Notes: generated by a model from the letters alone, not told the origin. Shown: positions 6,294-15,117, numbered from the stretch's first letter. The stretch is 20,542 nucleotides of DNA from JAADIV01 sp964439085 (GCA_964439085.1 CAYTNB010000029.1:1-20542); one strand, 5' to 3'. Translations and numbers: made by a program.

Positions 6294-8192
6294 CTACAGC
6301 AGACTTTCGTTGATAGTAATTTTGGCCTTCTTCTGGAGGTAGACCAGCCAAGAGGCCAGCAATTCATTGTTGTTTTCAGTTTTAAGCTGTTTTTCCAACG
6401 CTGGTTTTTCTTTCGTGAATAAGTCCTGCCTGGGTTTATTGCTACCCCCAAATGAGGCAACGTAAAAGATGTCACCGTCCGTGATAACTTCTTTGGGAAG
6501 GGGCGTTTTTGCCGACAGATGCAGAATCTCCTTTAATACCGGTGCCGGTAATTTGGTGGCAGAAGAATTTGCTCTGGAAATGTAAGGAGTTGTGTGAAGG
6601 TCAAGACCTGCTTTAGTTATGACCTCTCCAAAATTGGCCCCACCTTTTTTAAGCTCGGTCAATAAATTTTCAGCAGCCTTCTTTGCTAATTTAACTGATT
6701 CCTGGGCGATAAAATCTTGCTTAACTTTTGACCTGACCTCAGCTAATTTCTGCTGGGTGGGCGGGGTGCTGTCTTCAATATAGACAATGGCGTATCCTTG
6801 ATTTGTTTCAATAATTGAACTTAATTCACTTTTCATTAAGCTAAAGGCGGTATTTGTGAGCATGGGCAGGGCTTTAATTGCGTCCGCAGGTGATTCTCGG
6901 GAGAAGAAGTCTGTGGCAATGATGTTGGGCTTTGCCCTAGTGTCCGTAGCAGCATATTTATCCAAACTGCCAGCCAAAATGATTTGCTCGTAGGCCTTGT
7001 TGGCCTCCTTAAAGGCCAGAGATTTTGCTTTTATCGTTTTTAATTTGGCAATAATTGCGACTTTAGCTTCATCTAAAGATTTTACTTTAGCTGCTTCGAT
7101 TTTATCCACTTTAATTATGTGGAAACCGAATTGAGTCTTTACTATATCGCTTATTCCTCCTTCCTGGAGGGAAAACGCAGCGTCTTCAAAGGGCTTGACC
7201 ATCTGGCCGCGACTGAAAAAGCCCAGGTCGCCTCCCCGGCTGGCCAGGCCATCTTCGGAATATTTTTTGGCCAATTCGGCGAAATCATCGCCCGCCCTGG
7301 CCTTGATCAAAACTTCATCAATCTTTTTGCGCTCGGCGGCTAATTGTTCGGCGGTATCAGAACTTTTGCTTAAAACAAGAATGTGACGAGCCTTGCGTCT
7401 TTCTGGAGTGGTATATTTTTTGATGTTGTTGGTATAATAATTATATATTTCTTTGTCTTCTGGTTCTGGAACTTTTTGGTTTTTGAAGGTGAAATGTAGA
7501 AATTTTATCTTTCTTTTAGAGTTTGTATGGTAATTGGTTTTGTTTTTTTCAAAAAAAGCGGCCAAGCTATCGTCTGTGACCTCTACCTTGTCGGCATAAT
7601 CAGGGGATTTAAAGGTCGCATAATCAAATTTGAACGGGGTGTAATTGTAATTGAACAGATCCTTTAGCTCGTTGGGTGATACCTCACCGAATCTAGAAAG
7701 ATGATCACGTACCTTGGCGGCCAGCAAATCATAACGCATGCCACTCTCAAATTTTGAGACCGTTAATCTGGAACTGGTAAGAATGTTTTTATACCAATCC
7801 ATATCGAAATTACCGTTTTGCTGGAAGGCCGGCATATCTTTAATGGCCTTTTGCAATTCCTGGTCACTGACGTAAAGACCAGCCCCTAAAGCCCCTTGCC
7901 GTAACAAGGTGCGCTGGATGACCTTATTTAGAACCTGATGCTTGATATCCAGGGTATCCAGGAGGCCTTTGGGGACTGTGCCACCAAACTGATCTCTCAA
8001 CTGGCTAAGAGTTTGGTCGTATTCTTTTTGATAATCCTGATACTCTATGGCTGTGCCGTTTACGGTGGCAATAGCTGTCCTGTTGTTTGATGACTGGCGG
8101 CCAACTCCCCAAAAGACGAACACCACGATGATTATCAGTATTATGGCTTGTAAGGTCGGCGATTGAGCCTTTTTTCGTAAGAAATTAAGCAT
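6294..8192 (-). CDS. ppiD: Peptidyl-prolyl cis-trans isomerase / periplasmic chaperone PpiD
   Basis: Protein of 632 residues (E. coli PpiD is about 620), anchored in the inner membrane and acting on proteins leaving the Sec translocon into the periplasm. It has a short basic N-terminus, one membrane segment (about 14-31, LQAIILIIIVVFVFWGVG), a SurA-like N-terminal helical domain (about 38-185) containing VNGTAIEYQDYQKEY, and a parvulin/PPIC domain (about 267-364: RHILVL, DFAELAKKYSEDG, GGDLGFFSRGQMVKPFEDAAF, FGFHIIKV). A long C-terminal region follows. The parvulin signature is well kept, unlike the degenerate one in E. coli PpiD, so isomerase activity is likely. ATG at 8192 has AGGA 8 nt upstream. 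It is flanked by repeat-containing gaps and appears to be a single-gene unit. Confidence 0.9.
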   Translation of the reverse strand: MLNFLRKKAQSPTLQAIILIIIVVFVFWGVGRQSSNNRTAIATVNGTAIEYQDYQKEYDQTLSQLRDQFGGTVPKGLLDTLDIKHQVLNKVIQRTLLRQGALGAGLYVSDQELQKAIKDMPAFQQNGNFDMDWYKNILTSSRLTVSKFESGMRYDLLAAKVRDHLSRFGEVSPNELKDLFNYNYTPFKFDYATFKSPDYADKVEVTDDSLAAFFEKNKTNYHTNSKRKIKFLHFTFKNQKVPEPEDKEIYNYYTNNIKKYTTPERRKARHILVLSKSSDTAEQLAAERKKIDEVLIKARAGDDFAELAKKYSEDGLASRGGDLGFFSRGQMVKPFEDAAFSLQEGGISDIVKTQFGFHIIKVDKIEAAKVKSLDEAKVAIIAKLKTIKAKSLAFKEANKAYEQIILAGSLDKYAATDTRAKPNIIATDFFSRESPADAIKALPMLTNTAFSLMKSELSSIIETNQGYAIVYIEDSTPPTQQKLAEVRSKVKQDFIAQESVKLAKKAAENLLTELKKGGANFGEVITKAGLDLHTTPYISRANSSATKLPAPVLKEILHLSAKTPLPKEVITDGDIFYVASFGGSNKPRQDLFTKEKPALEKQLKTENNNELLASWLVYLQKKAKITINESLL

Positions 8193-8275
8193 ATTTGGTT
8201 CCTGTTATTTGAATAAAACCTGTAACGGCTTAGTTGCGTCTTAAGATGTGCAGTTACAGCAATATGTATCCAGAA

Positions 8276-8447
8276 GGCTGTCCGGGAATAGGGAGCCTGC
8301 TGGCAGATAAGCGCAGACATCGAAGCCTGAGAAGTTGACCCATTACCCCGCTAACCTTCGCCCAATAGCACTGCTATTGGCGAAAATGATCGAAAAACTG
8401 GCCTCAATTCTCTAGCTTTTCGCTACAGCTTCTATTCTCGGACATCC
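8276..8447. repeat. Long imperfect palindrome B (~172 bp)
   Basis: Ends are inverted: TGTCCGGGAATAGGGAGC at 8279-8296 against CTTCTATTCTCGGACA at 8429-8444. The centre CCAATAGCACTGCTATTGG (8366-8385 region) is a near-perfect hairpin. The left arm carries a diverged copy of the repeat R core in reverse (8304-8318, CAGATAAGCGCAGAC). It lies between the ppiD start and the end of the radical SAM gene, a 360-nt gap with no gene. Confidence 0.65.
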
Positions 8448-8552
8448 TCCCGGTAAATTATTCAAGGACAATTTATGACGCCATATCCTACGGGTTTTCC
8501 CTTATGCCGTCAACAAATTTATACTTATAGTCTGGCATCTTGACGGAATTGC

Positions 8553-10214
8553 TCAGACTTGGGGAATTAGAATAGTTTTGGACAGGGTGAAAATTCCTGA
8601 TGTCTCGGCCAAAAAGGCTACATAACCAACTTTGTCGCTGGCAGTATTGTCAAACCCCGCTGTGTTTAATAACTGGCTGGAAAATTGAAAGAAAATAGTT
8701 TTTTTGAAAAACGCATGCCTTTCTCTGGAACCGTAAAGGGGGGGGATTTCGTCCGGTAGCAGGTGCCAGAGTTGGTCCTTAATCTCTTTCAGATTTGCCG
8801 ACAAACAGGCGGGCAAAAAATGGTGGCCGCAGCGCAACCAATCATATACTAATATTTCTCTATAGAGGGCGGCTTCTGGCTTTGGATTGAGTAGTTTAAT
8901 CAGAATCTCGGTCATCAGCTTCTGGGTTTTTGCCAAAGTAAAAAAGTTATTTTGTTGACAAAGTTCAAGAAGTTCTTCAAAAAAATGAAAAATATTGACA
9001 TCCTGTTGGTGTAAATATGCAAAAAACGACCTGAAAAAGCGGCTATTGTAGAAGGCCTCCACGCATTGGCTCAGCCAAAATAAATTACTAAGTTCTGGAT
9101 GATTCATGCCGTTTGTGGCTAATATTTCGTAGGGTGGCTGCGTGGCATTGAGAAGGCCAAAGTTTTTTTTGTGCCGGGAAATTTCCGTATCAGGGAGAAC
9201 CTTAAGTAGACCCATCTGGATATGGTGAGGCTGTAAGGCAAAGACATCACGCAATGATTGGCTGAAGGTCTGCCGGGTCTCATGGGGCAGCCCCAGGATG
9301 AGATCAATGTGGAGGTGGATATTTTTAAAACTTAATAATCGTTTAATATTCCTCCCTGCCAGATTAATGTCCATCTTGCGATTGACGGCCCTTAAAGAGG
9401 CTGGATTAGTTGACTGGATACCAATTTCAAATTGAAACAGGCCCGTGGGGAGTTGAGCCAGAAAATCAAACATTTCCTCATTGAAAAGATCTGGGGCAAT
9501 CTCAAAATGAAAGGTGGTAGTGCCATGATGCGCTGCCAGAAAATGCCAGATGGCCAAGGATCTTTGGCTGTCGGCATTAAAGGTGCGGTCGATAAAACGA
9601 ATAATTTGGGGAGAGTGCTGAAGAATATCGCTTAATTCTTTCGTGGTGGCGGTAATATCACGCCAAACCAGGCCATGGTTTATTGATGACAGGCAATAGG
9701 CGCAGGAAAATGGGCAGCCTCGGGATGATTCATAATAAATATTGCGATTTTTAAGTTGGCGGGAGAAGTCATCCTGTATATAAGGGGAGGTAAATGGAAC
9801 TTGGTAATTGGCCCTGTAGTCCTCTTGTAGGTGTCCCCGGCGCAGGTCGTCATAAAAGGAAGAATCCAGCCCTTCTATGGGGCCATGAATGACGGTGGGG
9901 CGCAGGCTCAGGGTGTGGCGCAGTGTTTCGGCCTGGGGGCCGCCCAAAACAAGAGGTATCTCGGGCATAATCCGGCGCAAATCCTCCACCAGGCGGCCAG
10001 TATAGGTGGAATTCCAGATGTAAACGGAAAAGAAAACCGCCTCCGGCTTGCCGTCACTGATCTTTAGCAGAGTAGCATAATATGGGTCATTCAGGCTGAA
10101 TTGCCTGATTGTTGGCATCAACCCTGGATATTTCAACAATTCATTCCTGACATAAAAGAGGGCCAAACAGGAATGGGAAAAGCGGCAATTTATGGCAATA
10201 AGTTGTATGTTCAT
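8553..10214 (-). CDS. Radical SAM protein with N-terminal B12-binding-like domain (DUF4080 type)
   Basis: Protein of 553 residues. An N-terminal Rossmann-like domain (about 1-135; VLGGPQAE at 89-96) resembles the cobalamin-binding domains of class B radical SAM enzymes, but I see no DxHxxG lower-ligand motif. The radical SAM core follows with C167xxxC171xxC174 in SRGCPFSCAYC, binding the 4Fe-4S cluster that cleaves S-adenosylmethionine, then typical HFEIAPDLF and QFEIGIQSTNP segments. The ~190-residue C-terminal region fits the DUF4080 extension, itself without assigned function. The substrate cannot be inferred. ATG at 10214 matches the family start (MNIQLIAINCRFSHSCLALFYVR) yet has no Shine-Dalgarno-like sequence upstream. 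It stands alone; repeats lie on both sides. Confidence 0.85.
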   Translation of the reverse strand: MNIQLIAINCRFSHSCLALFYVRNELLKYPGLMPTIRQFSLNDPYYATLLKISDGKPEAVFFSVYIWNSTYTGRLVEDLRRIMPEIPLVLGGPQAETLRHTLSLRPTVIHGPIEGLDSSFYDDLRRGHLQEDYRANYQVPFTSPYIQDDFSRQLKNRNIYYESSRGCPFSCAYCLSSINHGLVWRDITATTKELSDILQHSPQIIRFIDRTFNADSQRSLAIWHFLAAHHGTTTFHFEIAPDLFNEEMFDFLAQLPTGLFQFEIGIQSTNPASLRAVNRKMDINLAGRNIKRLLSFKNIHLHIDLILGLPHETRQTFSQSLRDVFALQPHHIQMGLLKVLPDTEISRHKKNFGLLNATQPPYEILATNGMNHPELSNLFWLSQCVEAFYNSRFFRSFFAYLHQQDVNIFHFFEELLELCQQNNFFTLAKTQKLMTEILIKLLNPKPEAALYREILVYDWLRCGHHFLPACLSANLKEIKDQLWHLLPDEIPPLYGSRERHAFFKKTIFFQFSSQLLNTAGFDNTASDKVGYVAFLAETSGIFTLSKTILIPQV

Positions 10215-10383
10215 AATTTTTTGGAGCTATAGATTTTTTTTATGGGACTATTTTTAGCCACATTAGCATGTAGAAAACAGTGCGAATCTGGTACAATGGA
10301 GATTTTTTGCGGAGCTAGTTGTCGGCCCAGGTCTTATACCGAATAAATGCTGTTAGATAACGTATGAAATCAAGCTATACCGT

Positions 10384-10477
10384 TTAGTACCTTACAGATT
10401 GTTTTCTCGGAGTCTGCGCTTACCTGTTTTTTAGAAAAGAATTTATCAAGGCACTCATACCCCCCGTGGGGTGTTGG
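10384..10477 (+). repeat. Repeat R, copy 2
   Basis: A 94-nt copy; the first ~60 nt are nearly identical to copies 1 and 3 (core CGGAGTCTGCGCTTACCTG at 10408-10426). It ends in hairpin ATACCCC-CCGT-GGGGTGT. It lies between the divergent radical SAM gene and lgt, ending 82 nt before the lgt start on the same strand, so it may be part of the lgt leader. Confidence 0.85.
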
Positions 10478-10559
10478 ATCTTTGTTTTGTCTGTGTCCTC
10501 CTCAGCGGGGTATCGAACTGAATGTTTTTGTGGTTAACCCACTGTATATAGGTTTTAAT

Positions 10560-11348
10560 ATGCTTCCATATCCAAATATTGATCCGGTGATTTTTGGGAT
10601 CGGCCCATTAAAAGTCAGGTGGTACGGACTGATGTATGTTCTGGGTTTTACTGCCTCATATTTTCTGGTGTTGCACCAGATTAAAAAGTTTAATTTAAAA
10701 GATTTGGCGACGCATTTTGAGAATCTTAATTTTGCCCTGATCATAAGTCTTATTCTAGGCGGCCGCCTGGGTTATGTTCTGATTTATAACTTGCCCTATT
10801 ATTTGCGTAATCCTGCTGAAATATTGGCCACCTGGCAGGGCGGCATGTCATTTCATGGCGCCATGTTTGCTGTTATAATCGGCGGCGTTCTGTTTTGCAA
10901 AAAAAATAAATTGCCATTCTGGCAAACAGCGGACATCTATGTGGTCACTGTGCCGATTGGTTTGGGGCTGGGACGTTTGGGTAATTTTATAAATGCAGAG
11001 TTATTTGGCCGAGTGACTTCTATGCCCTGGGGGATGGTTTTCCCTGGTGGCGGGCCGCAGCCAAGGCACCCCTCGCAACTTTATGAATTTTTTTTGGAGG
11101 GTGTTATCCTCTTTATTTTGTTATGGAAATTGAAAAATCGGCCCCATCCTGATGGTGTTGTGCTGGCGTATTTTTTAATATTTTATGGTATATTCCGTTC
11201 AGTGGTCGAGCTGTTTCGGCAACCGGATCCGCAAATAGGATTTCTGCTTGGTTCTCTGACTATGGGGCAGCTATTAAGTTTTTTGATGATTTTGGCCGGC
11301 GTAATGATTATCTTCTGGCGGCGAACATTTAATTACAGGGTATCTTGA
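10560..11348 (+). CDS. lgt: Prolipoprotein diacylglyceryl transferase
   Basis: Inner-membrane enzyme of 262 residues that transfers diacylglyceryl from phosphatidylglycerol to the lipobox cysteine of prolipoproteins, the first step of lipoprotein maturation. Seven hydrophobic segments fit the known topology. Key residues are visible: the essential histidine in MSFHGA (His99), the Lgt signature GRLGNFINAELFGR (138-151, with Arg139, Asn142 and Glu147), and the late motif RQPDPQIGF...LTMGQLLS. An upstream start at 10482 would add 26 residues of unrelated sequence; ATG at 10560 has AGG 7 nt upstream and starts directly with MLPYPNIDPVIFGIGPLKVRWYG, the family N-terminus. It is followed by the M16 peptidase gene on the same strand after a 186-nt repeat-containing gap. 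Confidence 0.96.
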   Translation: MLPYPNIDPVIFGIGPLKVRWYGLMYVLGFTASYFLVLHQIKKFNLKDLATHFENLNFALIISLILGGRLGYVLIYNLPYYLRNPAEILATWQGGMSFHGAMFAVIIGGVLFCKKNKLPFWQTADIYVVTVPIGLGLGRLGNFINAELFGRVTSMPWGMVFPGGGPQPRHPSQLYEFFLEGVILFILLWKLKNRPHPDGVVLAYFLIFYGIFRSVVELFRQPDPQIGFLLGSLTMGQLLSFLMILAGVMIIFWRRTFNYRVS

Positions 11349-11372
11349 AAAATCAGGATTTTTGTTTGAGTG

Positions 11373-11434
11373 CTGGTAAGCGAAGACTCCGAGGAAGGCC
11401 ACTTTATCCGGCTTCTATTCTCGGACAGCTTCCT
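11373..11434. repeat. Element E: short relative of element B
   Basis: It carries the repeat R core in reverse (CTGGTAAGCGAAGACTCCG, 11373-11391) and 20 nt later the terminal motif CTTCTATTCTCGGACAG (11412-11428), both also present in element B in the same relative order and orientation, but there about 110 nt apart. It looks like an internally deleted or truncated B-type element between lgt and the peptidase gene. Confidence 0.55.
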
Positions 11435-11534
11435 AGTGCTATGTCATTTAATTTTGGTAATGACGCAGCAATCGAGCAAAACGACAATTTTTCGAGATGG
11501 TCTACAAATGATTGATAGCGGGTTAAAATTAAAA

Positions 11535-14195
11535 ATGAAACGCTCACTCCTACTTATCTTAACAATTATGGTGCTTATGACTACCAAAACCAATGCAACG
11601 ATGCTGAAACCAAATTTATATAAAACTACCCTGGATAATGGTCTCACCACTATTGTTAAAGAGGTGCCGGACTGTAAGGTGGCCACAGTACAAATTTGGG
11701 TTAAAGCTGGTAGTATTTATGAGGACGATAATGAACATGGCATAACTCACCTTATTGAACACATGATTTTTAAGGGTACCAAGACTCGGGGTGCGGGCGA
11801 GGTGGCCGCTGCCATTGAGGAAAAGGGCGGCCAGATTAATGCTTACACCTCCTATGAATATACGGTTTATCATGCCACTTTACCCTCTCGCTATTGGAGA
11901 ACGGCTATGGATGTTCTCAGTGACGCCGTTTTGAATTCGGTTTATGATACCAAAGAATTGGAGCGGGAAAAAAAAGTGGTTTTGGAGGAGGTGCGTATGC
12001 GGAACGATCAGCCGCAGGTCAAACTCTTCCAAAGCCTGATTAGTACAGCTTATCGCGTGCATCCTTATCGATTGCCGGTGATTGGCACAGTGGAGAGCGT
12101 TTCCTCTTTTACTCGTGACGATATTCTTAAATACCTCGCTAAACATTATCACTCCAATAATTTTACGGTAGTGGTGGTTGGTGCAGTACACGCGGATCAG
12201 GTAATTAAAAAGGTTCGGGAAATTTTTGGCGGCCTAAAGGCTCAGGAAAATGGCTTGGACAAATTGCCGGTGGAGCCTGCTCAAAAGACCTTTCGGCAAT
12301 TTGCGCTGGAGGAGGATGTCAATCAGACCCAATTGGCATTGGCCTTCCCCACCACATCATTCAATGACTCCGATACACCCGTTATTGATGTTATCTCCGG
12401 TATTTTAGGGCACGGCGATACTTCTCGTTTGTATAATCAATTGCGAAACAAACAGGGACTGGTATACCGAATTAGTGCTTCATCTTTTACCCCTAAATAT
12501 CCGGGCTTGCTGGAAGTTACGGCTACTTTGGATAGTGACAAAATTAAGGCGGCCCTACAGTCAACATTAACAGAATTGTTTAAACTGAAGTATGTGCCGG
12601 TGGACCAGGATGAACTTGAACGGGTAAAATATAATCAGGAAAGTGATTTTATCTTTAATCTAGAGGAGGTTGATGGGCAAGCCAGGGTTTTAGGATCATT
12701 TGACGCCCAGAGTGGTGACCCCAGGGAGGATGATTATCTGGCTGAGGTCAGGGCGGTAAGCCGGGCCGATATAATCCGGGTTGCCAAGAAATATTTTAAC
12801 GGGCATGCGCTTACCATCGGCTATTTGGTGCCCAGGGGTACCGATATTAGCTTAAACAAGGTGGAATTAAGCCTGATTATCAAGGCGGCGGAGCAGGCGG
12901 CCAAAAATAGTGTTCCCACCTCTTTGGTGCCGTCATATTTGAGTAATGTCCATCGCTATAAACTGGTCAACGGCATGACTCTGTTGGTGCGGGAGGACGC
13001 TCAGGTACCGACTGTTGCGATTAGGGCGGTGTTTCCCGGCGGCTTGCGGGGCGAGACTGCGGCTACCAACGGCGCTTTTGCCTTTATCGCAGATCTGTTG
13101 CCTAAAGGTACTGCCAGGTTGTCTTCTCGGGATCTTTCCCTGCAATTAGCTGATATGGCAGGTGATATTTCAGGCTTCAATGGTAAGAACACCTTTGGCC
13201 TAAAGGGCAATTTTCTGGCCCGTTTCCTGACCGAAGGTTTTGGTTTGATGCGTGATGTTCTGCTGACGCCGGCCTTCGATCCTGAAGAGGCTGAGAAGAT
13301 CAGGCCCGAGATGTTGGCGGCCTTGCAGCAACAGGATGATTCGTTGCCATCACTGGCCTTTCGTGAGTTTAATAAGACTCTTTTTCAGGGTCATCCCTAT
13401 GGCTTGAATAATTCGGGTAATGCCGAGGCAATTTCTTCTATGACGGCAGCAGAGCTTCATAATATTTATAACGAATACGCCCGCCCTGATAAAATGGTGC
13501 TTAGTGTATCCGGCAAGGTTAAGGCAAAAGAAGTTTTGGCTTTGGTTGAACGGTTATTTGGCGGTTGGAAGAATGGTCATGCCGAACAGCACCATGAGGA
13601 CTTCCTGCCACCAGAACCACCTGCGGAGGTAAAAATTGTCGAGATCCCCAGGGACAAGGAACAGTCGCACATTATTATTGGTTTTTTGGGTACAACCATG
13701 AAGAGTAAAGACCGCTATGCCATGGAAGTTCTGGATACAGTCCTGAGTGGCCAGAGCGGTAGATTGTTTATGGAATTACGTGACAAGCAGAGCCTGGCAT
13801 ACAGTCTGTCGGCTTTCTCTTTAAACGGCCTTGATACCGGTTCTTTTGGCGTTTATATCGGTACTAGTCCGGACAAGAAAGATGAAGCGATCAAATCGGT
13901 CTGGAAAGAACTATACAAGGTCAGAGACGTGCCGATTAGTCAGGAAGAGTTGGATAGGGCCAGAAATGTTTTGATTGGTCATTATGAGTTGGGTCTGCAA
14001 ACGCATGGTGCTCAGGCCATGGATATGGCCCTCGATGAAACTTATGCCCTTGGTCAGGATTATGGTAATGAGTACATCCACGAATTGTCGTTGGTTACCG
14101 CCGATCAGGTTATGGCGGCAGCCAGAAAATATATTTTGACCGATCATTATATTTTGGTGACAGTGGGAGCCTCTTCACTCCAAAAACAGGAGTAG
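11535..14195 (+). CDS. Secreted M16 family zinc peptidase, two-half type
   Basis: Protein of 886 residues made of two consecutive M16 (insulinase/pitrilysin) halves. The first half carries the inverted zinc motif HLIEH (residues 72-76) and the downstream glutamate ligand in REKKVVLEEVRM (about 151-152), so it is catalytic. The second half (from about 470) has the M16 fold but no HxxEH and keeps the substrate-binding LRDKQSLAYSLSAF segment, as in other full-length M16 enzymes. An N-terminal signal peptide is evident (MKRSLLLILTIMVLMTTKTNA), so it acts in the periplasm or outside. Frames extend upstream to 11370, but that part overlaps repeat element E. ATG at 11535 gives a clean signal peptide, although the ribosome site is weak; ATG 11508 is an alternative. 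The specific substrate is unknown; it may clear peptides in the periplasm. Confidence 0.88.
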   Translation: MKRSLLLILTIMVLMTTKTNATMLKPNLYKTTLDNGLTTIVKEVPDCKVATVQIWVKAGSIYEDDNEHGITHLIEHMIFKGTKTRGAGEVAAAIEEKGGQINAYTSYEYTVYHATLPSRYWRTAMDVLSDAVLNSVYDTKELEREKKVVLEEVRMRNDQPQVKLFQSLISTAYRVHPYRLPVIGTVESVSSFTRDDILKYLAKHYHSNNFTVVVVGAVHADQVIKKVREIFGGLKAQENGLDKLPVEPAQKTFRQFALEEDVNQTQLALAFPTTSFNDSDTPVIDVISGILGHGDTSRLYNQLRNKQGLVYRISASSFTPKYPGLLEVTATLDSDKIKAALQSTLTELFKLKYVPVDQDELERVKYNQESDFIFNLEEVDGQARVLGSFDAQSGDPREDDYLAEVRAVSRADIIRVAKKYFNGHALTIGYLVPRGTDISLNKVELSLIIKAAEQAAKNSVPTSLVPSYLSNVHRYKLVNGMTLLVREDAQVPTVAIRAVFPGGLRGETAATNGAFAFIADLLPKGTARLSSRDLSLQLADMAGDISGFNGKNTFGLKGNFLARFLTEGFGLMRDVLLTPAFDPEEAEKIRPEMLAALQQQDDSLPSLAFREFNKTLFQGHPYGLNNSGNAEAISSMTAAELHNIYNEYARPDKMVLSVSGKVKAKEVLALVERLFGGWKNGHAEQHHEDFLPPEPPAEVKIVEIPRDKEQSHIIIGFLGTTMKSKDRYAMEVLDTVLSGQSGRLFMELRDKQSLAYSLSAFSLNGLDTGSFGVYIGTSPDKKDEAIKSVWKELYKVRDVPISQEELDRARNVLIGHYELGLQTHGAQAMDMALDETYALGQDYGNEYIHELSLVTADQVMAAARKYILTDHYILVTVGASSLQKQE

Positions 14196-14232
14196 CTATT
14201 CAGAAACGACTATATTCGGACAGCCACCGAGG

Positions 14233-14389
14233 GCCTCATAAACCTTAAAGGTGTCGCATCTTACTGGTCATTTGACGCACCAACGGCGTTACGACATTTG
14301 TTACATAGCGCTGCTATGCGCCGCCAGTTGTGCCTTGTTGGCACGCCAAATCACTTCGTAATCTTGCGACACTTTAAGGTTTACGAGGC
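14233..14389. repeat. Long imperfect palindrome C (157 bp)
   Basis: Left arm GCCTCATAAACCTTAAAGGT (continuing GTCGCA, 14233-14258) pairs with TGCGACACTTTAAGGTTTAC (continuing GAGGC, 14365-14389). Complementarity continues inward with mismatches to the perfect centre CATAGCGCTGCTATG (14304-14318). A degenerate copy of the element B/E end motif, ACTATATTCGGACAG, lies just outside at about 14209-14223. It fills most of the gap between the peptidase gene and rpe and may terminate or stabilise the upstream transcript. Confidence 0.7.
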
Positions 14390-14446
14390 ACTAGTGGTTG
14401 TAGCAGGTTTATCGCAACTAATTGAATAGTTCAAACAGGAAATATT

Positions 14447-15115
14447 ATGAAGAAAATAATGATAGCCCCGTCAATTTTATCGGCTGATTTTACTAGGCTT
14501 GGTGAAGAAATTAGTGAGGTGGTGCGGCAGGGGGCAGATGTTATCCACATAGATGTTATGGACGGCCATTTTGTACCAAACATAACCATCGGCCCATTGG
14601 TGGTGAAGGCGGCCCGTAAAGTCACTAAAAGCCCGCTGGATGTTCATTTAATGATCAGCAATCCTGATCAATATATAGAGAGTTTTGCTCTGGCCGGGGC
14701 AGATTGGATTACAGTGCACGTGGAAACCTGTAATCATTTGCACCGCACAATAAGTAAAATCAAGGAATTTGGAAAAAAGGCTGGTGCCGTACTAAATCCC
14801 GCCACTTCTCTCACAAGCCTTGATTGTATCCTGCCTGATCTGGATCTGGTCATGCTGATGAGCGTAAATCCTGGTTTCGGCGGCCAAAAATTTATTCCAA
14901 CCACCATTGAGAAAACGAGGCGCTTGAAGGAAATGATTGATGCCCGAGGCCTTGATGTGGGAATAGAGATCGACGGTGGGGTAAGCCCCACCACAATCGA
15001 GTCAATCGCTCAGGCTGGTGCCAATATATTTGTGGCGGGCTCGGCAGTTTTTGGTAAAGATGATTATGGCAGGGAGATTGCCACCTTAAAGTCCTTAGCT
15101 AGTGGTAAGCCTTGA
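14447..15115 (+). CDS. rpe: Ribulose-phosphate 3-epimerase
   Basis: Cytosolic TIM-barrel enzyme of 222 residues (usual 215-230) that interconverts D-ribulose 5-phosphate and D-xylulose 5-phosphate in the pentose phosphate pathway. All family motifs are present: PSILSADF (8-15), the metal and catalytic residues in HIDVMDGHFVPNITIGP (His34, Asp36, Asp39), DVHLMI (His67), VNPGFGGQKF (140-149), EIDGGVSPTTI with the catalytic Asp176, and the phosphate site VAGSAVFG. ATG at 14447 has AGGA 7 nt upstream. It lies downstream of the M16 peptidase gene on the same strand, separated by palindrome C, and ends shortly before the converging minus-strand cluster. Confidence 0.97.
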   Translation: MKKIMIAPSILSADFTRLGEEISEVVRQGADVIHIDVMDGHFVPNITIGPLVVKAARKVTKSPLDVHLMISNPDQYIESFALAGADWITVHVETCNHLHRTISKIKEFGKKAGAVLNPATSLTSLDCILPDLDLVMLMSVNPGFGGQKFIPTTIEKTRRLKEMIDARGLDVGIEIDGGVSPTTIESIAQAGANIFVAGSAVFGKDDYGREIATLKSLASGKP

Positions 15116-15117
15116 TT

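Noticed and set aside
11370..11534. Upstream extension of the M16 peptidase frame
   Set aside because: It reads through repeat element E and lacks peptidase homology; the signal peptide at 11535 marks the likely start.
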